This document shows, one piece after another, positions 40,628-49,343 of a DNA stretch of 64,000 bases. A program made the translations under genes and the position numbers. The stretch is from Arcobacter siniprincipis (GTDB lineage Bacteria > Campylobacterota > Campylobacteria > Campylobacterales > Arcobacteraceae), in the NCBI RefSeq assembly GCF_048571125.1, contig NZ_CP182343.1, positions 372,001 to 436,000 of the forward strand, given 5' to 3'. The notes under the pieces are model-generated. The model was not told where the DNA came from, searched no databases, and worked only from the letters and a program-made list of their open reading frames with translations. Each line of letters begins with the position of its first letter. Within the stretch, counting starts at the first letter, position 1.

Positions 40628-42430
40628 ATGAAAATAAAAAACAAATCGCCAAAAGAATTAGAAGAAGTAAGTCAAAAAATCAGAGATAGAATAATAGATG
40701 TTGTATCGAGAAAAGGTGGACATTTTTCTTCAACTCTTGGTGCAGTTGAATTAACTGTTGGTATGCATTATGTTTTTGATTCAAGTAAAGATCCCTTTAT
40801 TTTTGATGTATCTCATCAATGTTATCCCCATAAACTTATAACTGGTAGATGGGAAGAGTTTGAAACTATTAGACAATTTAATGGTCTTAGTGGTTTTACA
40901 AAACCAAAAGAGAGTGATGCTGATTATTTTGTAGCAGGGCATAGTTCTACTTCTCTTTCCCTAGCAGTAGGGGCAGCTAAAGCTATCAAACTAAAAAAAG
41001 AAGATAGAGTGCCAGTTGTTATGATTGGTGATGGTTCTATGACTGCTGGAATGGTTTATGAGGCACTAAATGAAATAGGTGATTTAAAACTCCCTATGGT
41101 AATTATATTAAATGATAATGAGATGTCAATAGCAAAACCAATTGGTGCGATTTCTAAGTACTTATCTAAGTTATTAGCTGGAAAATATTATCAAGGTTTT
41201 AAAACAAAAGTTGATAAATTTATAAAAAATAATATGCCAGAAGGTACAACATATATAGCTAAAAGAATGGAAGAAGCTATGAAGTTAATCACTCCTGGAA
41301 TTTTATTTGAAGAGATGGGTGTTGATTATATTGGACCTATTGATGGACATGATATAAAAGAAGTAATTGAAACTTTAGAAATAGCAAAAGCTATGAAAAA
41401 ACCAGTTATCGTTCATGCACATACTGTAAAAGGAAAAGGTTATAAAATAGCTGAAGGTCAACATGAGTGTTGGCATGGAGTTGGGCCTTTTAATGTGGAA
41501 GATGGAGCATTTGTAAAAAAAGAAGCACCAAAATCAGCAACTGCTGTTTTTGCTGATGCTTTATTAGACCTAGCTTCAAAACATGAAAATGTAGTTGGAG
41601 TAACAGCTGCAATGCCAAGTGGTACAGGTATAGATAAACTTATGAAAGAGTTTCCTGAAAGATTTTGGGATGTTGCAATTGCAGAGCAACATGCTATTAC
41701 TTCAATGGCAGCTATGGCAAAAGAGGGATTTAAACCTTTTATTACTATTTATTCTACTTTCTTACAAAGAGGATTTGACCAAATTATTCATGATGTTTCT
41801 TTGATGAATATGCCAGTTGTTTTTGCTATAGATAGAGCCGGGATAGTTGGGAATGATGGAGAGACGCATCAAGGTGCTTTTGATATTTCATTTTTAAGAT
41901 TTATTCCAAATATGGTTTTATTTGCACCAAGATGTAATGAAACTCTAAAATTAGGTCTCGAATTTGCTTATGATTTAGAAAGTCCATGTGCTATTAGATA
42001 TCCAAGAGGTGCATTTAAAGAAGTATGTGCACCAGCTTCACCTTTTGAGTTAGGTAAGGCAGAACTTCTAAAAGAAGGAACTTCAAATAAACTTTTCATA
42101 GCTTATGGAGCAGGAGTTGGAAGAGCCTGTGAGACAGAAAAACTTCATAGTGAAGATATTGCAATCTTAGATTTAAGATTTGTAAAACCATTAGATAAAG
42201 ATACTCTAAAAGAGTTAGCTAAAAAATACGATGACTGGTATGTTTTCTCAGACTCACAAAAACAAGGTGGAGTAGCTAGTGCTATTTTAGAGTTTTTAAA
42301 TGAAGAGAAAGTTTGCGTAAAATTGACAAGCTTTGAATATGAAGATGATTTTATAGTGCATGGGGATACGAAAGTGGTGGAAGAGTCTTTAGGATTACTA
42401 CCTGCTCAACTAGCTGATAAAGTAAAATAA
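40628..42430 (+). CDS. dxs: 1-deoxy-D-xylulose-5-phosphate synthase
   Basis: Thiamine-diphosphate enzyme opening the MEP isoprenoid pathway. N-terminal RKGGHFSSTLGAVELTVGMHY, DVSHQCYPHKLITGR, the ThDP motif GDGSMTAGMVYEALNEIGDLKL...LNDNEM, and transketolase-like segments VAIAEQHAITSMAAMA and DRAGIVGNDGETHQGAFD. 600 residues, slightly short. GAAGAG precedes the ATG. It is followed by the second structured intergenic repeat. Confidence 0.96.
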   Translation: MKIKNKSPKELEEVSQKIRDRIIDVVSRKGGHFSSTLGAVELTVGMHYVFDSSKDPFIFDVSHQCYPHKLITGRWEEFETIRQFNGLSGFTKPKESDADYFVAGHSSTSLSLAVGAAKAIKLKKEDRVPVVMIGDGSMTAGMVYEALNEIGDLKLPMVIILNDNEMSIAKPIGAISKYLSKLLAGKYYQGFKTKVDKFIKNNMPEGTTYIAKRMEEAMKLITPGILFEEMGVDYIGPIDGHDIKEVIETLEIAKAMKKPVIVHAHTVKGKGYKIAEGQHECWHGVGPFNVEDGAFVKKEAPKSATAVFADALLDLASKHENVVGVTAAMPSGTGIDKLMKEFPERFWDVAIAEQHAITSMAAMAKEGFKPFITIYSTFLQRGFDQIIHDVSLMNMPVVFAIDRAGIVGNDGETHQGAFDISFLRFIPNMVLFAPRCNETLKLGLEFAYDLESPCAIRYPRGAFKEVCAPASPFELGKAELLKEGTSNKLFIAYGAGVGRACETEKLHSEDIAILDLRFVKPLDKDTLKELAKKYDDWYVFSDSQKQGGVASAILEFLNEEKVCVKLTSFEYEDDFIVHGDTKVVEESLGLLPAQLADKVK

Positions 42431-42440
42431 AAACTCCATC

Positions 42441-42540
42441 TTTTTCACGGACTCTGCGTTGAAGGACTTTTTTTGCTCAGTCACTTACTAGTTGTAAGCT
42501 CCTTCACAAAAAAATTCCTTCGCCTTGATTTCGTAAAAAA
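42441..42540. repeat. Structured intergenic repeat, copy 2
   Basis: Same plan as 36250-36348. Outer arms TTTTTCACG (42441-42449) and CGTAAAAAA (42532-42540); CTGCGTTG (42454-42461); a long stem 42461-42475 with 42507-42521; apical CTTAC/GTAAG (42484-42488, 42494-42498) with CTCCT; CGCCTTG (42521-42527). The long-stem sequence is unrelated to copy 1 but still self-complementary, which is compensatory evidence for structure. Confidence 0.75.
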
Positions 42541-42603
42541 TATGAAGTTTTGGGCTTTTATGAATTCTTGTGATAAAATATCTTAATAATTATAAGGTAT
42601 TAA

Positions 42604-43317
42604 ATGGTTACAGAATTTTTGACAACAACTTTATTAGGTGGAATTATTTATGATTTAATGAAAATAGGTGTTTCAAACTCTTATGAACTTGCTAAAAGAT
42701 CATTAAAAGATTTTACAACATCAGAAGATGAAATCAGATATTTAAAATTAATTTTAGAAAAAGATATTTTAACTAAATCAGCTTTGTCAAAAGAAAAAAT
42801 AATTGATATATTAGATAATAATGAAAAGATATCTTTCTTAATTAAAAAAGTAAAAAGAATGAATGTAAATTATGCGGAAACTATAAATATAAATACAATT
42901 AATAAAATCAGTGAGTTACCACATGTAGATGAAAAATTTCTTATATATAATAATAGAGGAGTAAGTTTTTTTCTAATAGGGATTGTATTAATTTCTATAT
43001 TCTTACCTATACTTAAAACACCATACGTAATAGTAATAATAGGTATTCTTATGATAATTTTTTATCATTATATTGATAAAAAATTATCAAAATTTGTTAC
43101 TATATATAATAATAAACTCGTAAATAATGGTGATGAGATAAAATATAAAGATATTAGTAGTCATTCAATGTATAGTGCTAATATTATTACATTGAAACTA
43201 TATAATACTGGAAAACAAATAGATTATAAGGTGAAGTTACAATATCCTAGTGATATTGAGTTTTTAATTCATTGTATTGAGCAGTTTAGAGATTATAATA
43301 GGAATATGCCAATTTAG
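42604..43317 (+). CDS. Unknown 237-aa protein with two membrane helices
   Basis: Not recognised. A helical N-terminal part (LLGGIIYDLMKIGVSNSYELAKRSLKDF, then ILEKDILTKSALSKEKIIDIL), a turn with INTINKISELP, two membrane helices back to back (about 121-137 and 140-157), and a basic C-terminal region (DKKLSKFVTIYNNKLVNNG, then IITLKLYNTGKQIDYKVKLQY). It is monocistronic, flanked by a structured repeat and the convergent maf, a spot open to insertion. The shape (cytosolic domain, two helices, cytosolic domain) suggests a membrane effector or sensor, but no family could be named. Confidence 0.6.
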   Translation: MVTEFLTTTLLGGIIYDLMKIGVSNSYELAKRSLKDFTTSEDEIRYLKLILEKDILTKSALSKEKIIDILDNNEKISFLIKKVKRMNVNYAETININTINKISELPHVDEKFLIYNNRGVSFFLIGIVLISIFLPILKTPYVIVIIGILMIIFYHYIDKKLSKFVTIYNNKLVNNGDEIKYKDISSHSMYSANIITLKLYNTGKQIDYKVKLQYPSDIEFLIHCIEQFRDYNRNMPI

Positions 43318-43376
43318 AGATTTATAGTTTATTTAATACAACACTATATGTTTATTTGTAAATCTATAACATAAGT

Positions 43377-43925
43377 TTAACCCAAAAACACCTTCAATTT
43401 CTCCACACATAATCCCATTGCAGTACTTTCATATCCTATCACTTCTTTGATATATGGCTTACAAAATCCCTCTACCATAATAGCTCCTGCTTTTCCCTTC
43501 CACTCATTTGAGTCTAGGTAGTTTTGCATGTCTTTTTTATCGAACTTTTCAAAGATATAAGTTGTGATGGATATGTCTATTAATTCTAGGGTTTTGCTTT
43601 TGTATTTCATACAGCTTATTACTGAGGTTTGGTTTCCGCTTTGTAGTTCTAACATTCTTTTGGCGTCGTTTTTATCTTTTGCTTTTCGTAGTAATAAATT
43701 ATTTGCTGTTACTACTGAATCAGATACTAAGAGAGGGTACTCTTCTATACCATATCTTTTGTATAGTTCATCAAACTTTCCTAAGGTTGCTTGATAGGCG
43801 AAACTTTTTGGGTTTTGGGTTGTGATTGTATCTTCATCAAACTCTCCTCCACTTTGGATAAACTCTATATTATGAGCTTTTAGAATCTTAGCTCTAGTGG
43901 GTGATTTTGAACCTAATCTTATCAA
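43377..43925 (-). CDS. maf: Maf-like nucleoside triphosphate pyrophosphatase
   Basis: A 182-residue house-cleaning NTP pyrophosphatase. RLGSKSPTRAKILKAHNIEF at the N-terminus (the normal motif is SxSPRR; here Thr-Arg), PLLVSDSVV with the conserved Asp, and GKAGAIMVEGFCKPYIKEVIGYESTAMGL at the end. The motif variation is usual in the Campylobacterota Maf. It is a single gene on the minus strand, divergent from the MFS transporter. Confidence 0.9.
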   Translation of the reverse strand: MIRLGSKSPTRAKILKAHNIEFIQSGGEFDEDTITTQNPKSFAYQATLGKFDELYKRYGIEEYPLLVSDSVVTANNLLLRKAKDKNDAKRMLELQSGNQTSVISCMKYKSKTLELIDISITTYIFEKFDKKDMQNYLDSNEWKGKAGAIMVEGFCKPYIKEVIGYESTAMGLCVEKLKVFLG

Positions 43926-43964
43926 TAAACTTCCTTTTTAATTCAATTATGATATTTTACGCAA

Positions 43965-45137
43965 ATGAAACAAAATATTAAATATAACTTACCAAAAGGT
44001 TTCGTTTTTATACTTGCAATTTTGGGTTCAATTACTCCTCTTGCTATTGATGTATATCTTCCAGCTTTTAAAAATATTGCAAATTATTTTTATACTTCTA
44101 TTGATGAAGTTGAAATTACTTTAAGTATTTATCTTTTAGGTTTTTCTCTTGGACAACTGATTGGTGGTCCTTTATCAGATAGATATGGAAGAAAAATTTT
44201 TATATTTACAGGTTTATGTATATATATTACTTTTTCTTTATTGATATCCCAAGCTTCATCTATCCATGAACTTTGGACTTTTAGATTTTTTCAAGCTATT
44301 GGAGGTGGCTTTGCTGTTGTAAATACAAATGCTATTATTAGAGATATTTATCATGGAAAAGAATCAGCAAGAGTATTTTCTATCATCTCTATGATTATGA
44401 TGGTGGCACCTATGATTGCTCCTATTATTGGAACTACGATTTTAAGTTTTTATTCGTGGAAGTATATCTTTATATTTTTAGCTATTTATACATTTTGTAT
44501 AATTTATTTTATTACAAAATTACCAGAGACTTCGCCTAAAACAAAAAATAAAAATATCTTTAAAAGTTATGGAAGAATCTTTTTAAATAAAAAAGCGATA
44601 CTTCTTATTTTAGCTGGTGGATTTGGTTTTTCTGGGATGTTTGTTTATATTACTAAGTCTTCATTTATTTATATGGATTATTTTGGAGTTGATGCAAAAC
44701 ATTTTACACTTTTATTTGGATTAAATGTATTTACTTTGATTATTTTTAGTAGATTAAATATGCACTTCTTAAAAAAATATGCAACCTTTACTTTACTTCG
44801 TTTTGGAGTATCTTTACAGTTATTAAGTGCCATAGGTTTATACACTTTTAATGAACATAATACCATAATAAGCGTTGCGATTTTTATTATGATATATGTA
44901 GGTGCATTAGGATTTATTTTTGCAAATGCTATTGCTTTGGTTCTTGAAGATTTTGGGGATATAAGTGCTACAACAAACTCTTTATATGGAGTGATAGGTT
45001 TTATTATTGCCTCATTTGTTGGATTTTTAGCAAGTTATTTCCATGATGATACTTTAAGCCCAATATTTATTTTGATGGCTACTACCTCTACTTTATCATT
45101 TTTGATATTACTATATATAAAAAAATTCAAAGTGTGA
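43965..45137 (+). CDS. Bcr/CflA-family MFS drug-efflux transporter
   Basis: A 390-residue, 12-helix major-facilitator protein. LGSITPLAIDVYLPAFKNIA is the DHA1 motif (usually ALxPLSxDxYLPA), GFSLGQLIGGPLSDRYGRK is motif A, and GGGFAVVNTNAIIRDIYHG matches the Bcr/CflA group. It probably exports drugs or metabolites by proton antiport. First of four transporter genes in a row on this strand, 3 nt before the next. Confidence 0.9.
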   Translation: MKQNIKYNLPKGFVFILAILGSITPLAIDVYLPAFKNIANYFYTSIDEVEITLSIYLLGFSLGQLIGGPLSDRYGRKIFIFTGLCIYITFSLLISQASSIHELWTFRFFQAIGGGFAVVNTNAIIRDIYHGKESARVFSIISMIMMVAPMIAPIIGTTILSFYSWKYIFIFLAIYTFCIIYFITKLPETSPKTKNKNIFKSYGRIFLNKKAILLILAGGFGFSGMFVYITKSSFIYMDYFGVDAKHFTLLFGLNVFTLIIFSRLNMHFLKKYATFTLLRFGVSLQLLSAIGLYTFNEHNTIISVAIFIMIYVGALGFIFANAIALVLEDFGDISATTNSLYGVIGFIIASFVGFLASYFHDDTLSPIFILMATTSTLSFLILLYIKKFKV

Positions 45138-45140
45138 TTT

Positions 45141-46034
45141 ATGAAATATTATATTTATTTGGTTTTGGCAGTTTTATTTTGGTCAGGAAATGTTGTTGTA
45201 GGTAGATATGTTTCTACAGATATTTCACCCATGGAGTTATCATTTTTCAGATGGTTTTTTGTGGTGTTGATACTTTCACCTTATACTATAAAAAATAGCA
45301 AAAGATTAATAGCTATATTCAAAAAAAATCCACTATTATATTTACTTTGTGGGACCTTGGGTATTAGTGCTTATAATACTTTTATTTATTTGGGAGTAGA
45401 GCATTTAACAGCTACAAATACTTTATTAATAAACTCTTCAATTCCTATTTTTATAATTATTTTATCTTCAATATTAATAAATACAAAAATAACAAAACTA
45501 CAAGGTTTTGGAATATTCCTATCGACTATAGGAGTTATATATTTACTATTAAAAGGTGAATACGAAGCCTTAATGAAATTAGAGTTTACAAGATATGATT
45601 TGTGGATTATTTTAGCTTGTATTACTTGGGCTATATATTCTATATATTTGAAGTTTAAACCAAAAGATATAAAGCCTTTAGAGTTTTTATCTATTATTAC
45701 TTTTATTGGGGTTGTGATACTATTTTTAGTTTGCGTAATATTTGGATTTAAATTTGAGTATGGATTTTTGCATGATGATAAATTATTATTTACTTTAATG
45801 TATGTATCAATCTTTCCTTCTGTATTGTCATTTTATTTTTGGAACAGTGCAACATATGAAGTTGGAGCTACAAAGGCTGGTCAATTTATTCATCTTATGC
45901 CAGTTTTTGGATTTATTTTGGCATACATATTTTTAAATGAGTCTTTACATCCTTATCATATTGTAGGAATTGCTTTTATTGCTACAGGTATTTATTTATC
46001 AATCTTTTTTAAAAGGGTTCCAGTTGTTAAATAG
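45141..46034 (+). CDS. EamA/DMT-family transporter
   Basis: A 297-residue, ten-helix drug/metabolite transporter with two EamA repeats (YLVLAVLFWSGNVVVGRYVS and YDLWIILACITWAIYSIYLK; each ends in a helix like GIFLSTIGVIYLLLKG). Such proteins mostly export amino acids or metabolites. It lies 3 nt after the MFS gene and overlaps the next gene by 11 nt. Confidence 0.9.
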   Translation: MKYYIYLVLAVLFWSGNVVVGRYVSTDISPMELSFFRWFFVVLILSPYTIKNSKRLIAIFKKNPLLYLLCGTLGISAYNTFIYLGVEHLTATNTLLINSSIPIFIIILSSILINTKITKLQGFGIFLSTIGVIYLLLKGEYEALMKLEFTRYDLWIILACITWAIYSIYLKFKPKDIKPLEFLSIITFIGVVILFLVCVIFGFKFEYGFLHDDKLLFTLMYVSIFPSVLSFYFWNSATYEVGATKAGQFIHLMPVFGFILAYIFLNESLHPYHIVGIAFIATGIYLSIFFKRVPVVK

Positions 46035-47298
46035 TATTTCTGGAGTATTGATATTTTTATCTTTTCTATTTACAAATATTGCATATTTTATAGATAGTAA
46101 TCTTTTGATTTATGCAAGTTGTTTTGCTTGGATAGCTTTTTTATTACTTTTTATTACCTTAGGTAAAAAGAAGATAATAGTTACACTTTTGGTTTTAAGT
46201 TTATTGTGCTTTTTATTTTCATACATAAAAGGTTTTGATATAAATATTATAAAAGCTTTGAGTATAAATCAGTATCTGCTTACTTTACTTATAGGAGTTA
46301 CCTTTTTAAAACTTATTGCCACACCAAAGTTTGAAAAAAAAGCAAAAGTAGAATCAGGTAAAAGCTCTTTTTTTAAAACCTATTTAGGAGTGCATCTTTT
46401 TGGTTCAGTGATAAATCTTTCATCTTTGATTTTAATAGCAGATAAGATGTATAAAAAAGGTCCACTATCTAAACTACAGTTAATAGTACTTACAAGAGCC
46501 TTCTCTTCGGATGCTTATTGGTCACCATTTTTTGTAGCCTTTGCAGCTGCTTTAACATACTTGCCAAACTTTGATAAATCAACAATCTTTTTTACTGGAA
46601 TCATACTTGCTTTTATAGCTTTAATAGTAACTTACTTAGAAGTTGGTAAAAAGTTTGAATTGGAGAGTTTTCAAGGTTATCCTATCTCTTTAGAGACACT
46701 TTATATCCCTGTGTTATTAGTTATATTTATTTTGATTACAAAATATTATGAAGAGAACTTGAAAGTTATTATTTTAGTGAGTATCTATTCTTTATTATTG
46801 ACTATTTTTATTTCACTAATAAAAGTAAATTTTACAAAAACACTTCACTTATTTAAACAACATATTACAAGTGATTTACCTAAGATGAAGATGGAGATAT
46901 CACTATTTTTGGTTGCTGGTCTATTTGGAGTTTCTGTAAGTACGATTTTAAATGGATACCATGTAAGCGTTCCATTTACGCAGTTTACTTATATAGAAGC
47001 TTCTATTACATTATTTACTTTTATAATATTATCTTTTATTGGAATCCATCCTATCATTACTATTGCTGTAATTGCTAGTTTTTTACTTCAATTCAATCAT
47101 ACTTTATTGGCAGTTACTTTTTTAATGGCTTGGGCGATTACGGTTTCTTCTTCACCTTTTAGTGGATTAAATTTGACTATTCAAGCAAGATATAATGTAG
47201 AAGCAAAAGAGGTATTTTTATTAAATCTTCCATTTGTAATAAAGATGTATATAGTTTGCGTAATAGCACTTTATATTTTAGATAAGTTTATACTATAA
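46024..47298 (+). CDS. Polytopic membrane protein, ion-transporter-like
   Basis: A 424-residue protein with roughly 11-12 membrane helices. GIHPIITIAVIAS and the following SSSPFSGLNL look like the re-entrant helix motifs of the ion-transporter (ArsB/DASS/CitM) superfamily, which suggests an anion or metal transporter; annotations such as tellurium-resistance-like permease are sometimes used for relatives. The substrate cannot be stated. The start is taken as TTG at 46024, overlapping the DMT gene by 11 nt. The longer frame from 45970 would lie wholly in that gene's end. Confidence 0.65.
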   Translation: MLNSISGVLIFLSFLFTNIAYFIDSNLLIYASCFAWIAFLLLFITLGKKKIIVTLLVLSLLCFLFSYIKGFDINIIKALSINQYLLTLLIGVTFLKLIATPKFEKKAKVESGKSSFFKTYLGVHLFGSVINLSSLILIADKMYKKGPLSKLQLIVLTRAFSSDAYWSPFFVAFAAALTYLPNFDKSTIFFTGIILAFIALIVTYLEVGKKFELESFQGYPISLETLYIPVLLVIFILITKYYEENLKVIILVSIYSLLLTIFISLIKVNFTKTLHLFKQHITSDLPKMKMEISLFLVAGLFGVSVSTILNGYHVSVPFTQFTYIEASITLFTFIILSFIGIHPIITIAVIASFLLQFNHTLLAVTFLMAWAITVSSSPFSGLNLTIQARYNVEAKEVFLLNLPFVIKMYIVCVIALYILDKFIL

Positions 47299-47370
47299 GA
47301 TAATATCATACATATTTCATACATAATTTATATACTTAATAAAACTAACAATAAGAAGGGCAAATAAACT

Positions 47371-48300
47371 ATGAGTCTATTTTTTTTAATTTTACTAAAA
47401 GTATTCCCTATTTATATCAATGTTATTTTGGGATATTTATCTACAAAATATCTTCATGTAAAAAGAGAATCAATAGCAGCTCTACTTATTTATATTTTAG
47501 GTCCTATTGTAGTTTTTTCAGCTACTTTGAGTGTGAAGATTAACTTTGCAGTTGCTTTTTTACCTATATTTTTATATATATTTTGTTCAGTTTTAGCTTT
47601 TGGTTCACTTTATTTGTTTAAAAATTCTTGGTCTGATCCTACAGGAAATATCTTAGCCTTTTCAGCAGGGACAGGAAATACTGGATATTTTGGTATTCCC
47701 CTTGCAATTATATTTTTTCCTCCTGCTTTAGCAGATATTTATATTTTTACAGTATTGACTTCTTTATTATATGAAAGTACGACAGGTTTTTATGTAACAG
47801 CAAAGGGTAATTTTACAGTTTCTCAAGCTTTAAAGAAAATGTCAAAGTTACCAATTCTTTATGCTTTTATTTTAGGAATTATATTAAACTTAGTAGGTTT
47901 TGAAATACCTCAAGCTATAAGTTCTTATACTGCGCAATTTAAAGGTGCTTATGGAATCTTAGGAATGATGATGCTTGGTATGGGATTAATTGGTTTAAAA
48001 AATAGTGATGATAATTTTGATGTGAAATTTATCTCTATAGCATTTTTTATGAAATTTATTTTTTGGCCTTTATCAATTGTAGGATTTATCTATTTAGATA
48101 AAACATTTTTTATGTTTTTAAATGAAGATTTATATAAAGTTTTATTTCTTTTTGCAATTGTACCTCTTGCTGGTAATACGGTAACTCTAGCAGTGTTATT
48201 AAATGCTAAACCAGAAAAGGCAAGCTTGGCTGTGTTTTTAAGTACAGTAGTCTCTGTTATAGCAATACCATTATATATATTTTGGTATGGAGGGTTTTAA
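47371..48300 (+). CDS. AEC (auxin efflux carrier) family transporter
   Basis: A 309-residue, ten-helix transporter. VFPIYINVILGYLSTKYLHV at the start, the crossing-helix motif AGTGNTGYFGIPLA, and the C-terminal repeat FAIVPLAGNTVTLAVLLNAKPE are typical of bacterial MleP/MdcF-like AEC proteins, which move malate, malonate or other small acids. AGAAGGGCAAATAAACT lies before the ATG. Its stop overlaps the convergent NlpC/P60 gene stop by 4 nt. Confidence 0.88.
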   Translation: MSLFFLILLKVFPIYINVILGYLSTKYLHVKRESIAALLIYILGPIVVFSATLSVKINFAVAFLPIFLYIFCSVLAFGSLYLFKNSWSDPTGNILAFSAGTGNTGYFGIPLAIIFFPPALADIYIFTVLTSLLYESTTGFYVTAKGNFTVSQALKKMSKLPILYAFILGIILNLVGFEIPQAISSYTAQFKGAYGILGMMMLGMGLIGLKNSDDNFDVKFISIAFFMKFIFWPLSIVGFIYLDKTFFMFLNEDLYKVLFLFAIVPLAGNTVTLAVLLNAKPEKASLAVFLSTVVSVIAIPLYIFWYGGF

Positions 48301-48797
48301 TTAGTATTTAAAATTCTTCTTGCTTTCCAATAGTGAACTCTCCAATATGGATTGGATAAACTAGATATCATCACTCCATTTGATGTTGATACATGCATAA
48401 AATCACCATGGCTTAAATATATTCCCACATGTCTAGAGCCCTTTTTACTTGTAAGAAAAAATACTAAATCCCCAGTTTTTAAATCTTTTTTATTGACACT
48501 TTTCCCACTTATTGACTGATAATATGTAGTTCTTGGAATATTTTTTCTAAGTTCTTTTCTATATACATCATAGACTAAATAAGAACAATCAATTCCACTT
48601 CTAGTTTGACCACCATATTTATATCCTACTCCTTGCCATTGTCTATAATGAGCAAGCAGAGCATCTGAAATATTTATATTATTATATGTCATAGTATTTT
48701 TGTATGTAGATAGGGGTTTTGTCGGAGTATAAGGATTTTTTGTAGAACAAGCAGTTATGAAAAATAATAAGAAAATTGAAAAGATTATAGTTCTCAT
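48297..48797 (-). CDS. NlpC/P60-family lipoprotein (peptidoglycan endopeptidase)
   Basis: A 166-residue lipoprotein. The signal ends in lipobox FITAC (Cys near residue 16). The NlpC/P60 domain follows: WQGVGYKYGGQTRSGIDCSYLVYDVY with the catalytic Cys, RHVGIYLSHGDFMHVS with the catalytic His and the third polar residue. Enzymes of this group (Spr/MepS type) cut stem-peptide cross-links. The ATG at 48797 is preferred because AGGA lies 7 nt upstream and the signal peptide then starts correctly. Confidence 0.92.
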   Translation of the reverse strand: MRTIIFSIFLLFFITACSTKNPYTPTKPLSTYKNTMTYNNINISDALLAHYRQWQGVGYKYGGQTRSGIDCSYLVYDVYRKELRKNIPRTTYYQSISGKSVNKKDLKTGDLVFFLTSKKGSRHVGIYLSHGDFMHVSTSNGVMISSLSNPYWRVHYWKARRILNTN

Positions 48798-48854
48798 GAT
48801 ATATCCTAAAAGAATTATGTAATATATCAAAAAAGAGCTAAAGAGTAAAGAGGA

Positions 48855-49334
48855 TTAAAACCCTCTTAGTGTAACTCCTATAAAAATTGCAATAACTCCC
48901 AATATGATATTTGTAGGTATAAATATTTTTGCTATTGGCTCTAAAGTAGCTTTTGCAAGAGCTAATTCACCCTTATCAAAATACTTTTGAGCTTTGTTTC
49001 TTTTTATATAAATATAAATAAAGATTAAAGTCATAATAGTCCAAATAATCTCTTTTGCCATTGCAAACTTATATAAAGGAGTTGCTTTTAATTCAAGTCC
49101 TAAAATCATCATAATAGCTGTGATTAATAAAATTAAAATAGCAGGAATAACTAGATTAAAAAATCTTTGTAGGTTTTCTAAGGTTCTTGCTAATTTTATT
49201 TTAGGCTCTTCTATATTTTGCATAGAGTAATGAATAGCAAATCTAATAGCTATCATTCCTCCTACCCATAATACAGCAGAAATTACATGTAAAAATATAA
49301 TTATATTTGGCATTGATAAAAACAACTCTTTCAT
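48855..49334 (-). CDS. CopD-like four-helix membrane protein
   Basis: A 159-residue integral membrane protein with four or five helices. IIFLHVISAVLWVGGMIAIRFAI matches the first helix of the CopD/DUF2269-type proteins, with a His that could bind haem or copper. The rest is LVIPAILILLITAIMMILGL, a helix with KEIIWTIMTLIFIYIYI, and a C-terminal IFIPTNIILGVIAIFIGVTL. It lies 9 nt after alaS on the same strand, so it is probably co-transcribed. Confidence 0.65.
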   Translation of the reverse strand: MKELFLSMPNIIIFLHVISAVLWVGGMIAIRFAIHYSMQNIEEPKIKLARTLENLQRFFNLVIPAILILLITAIMMILGLELKATPLYKFAMAKEIIWTIMTLIFIYIYIKRNKAQKYFDKGELALAKATLEPIAKIFIPTNIILGVIAIFIGVTLRGF

Positions 49335-49343
49335 TTTAAAGCC

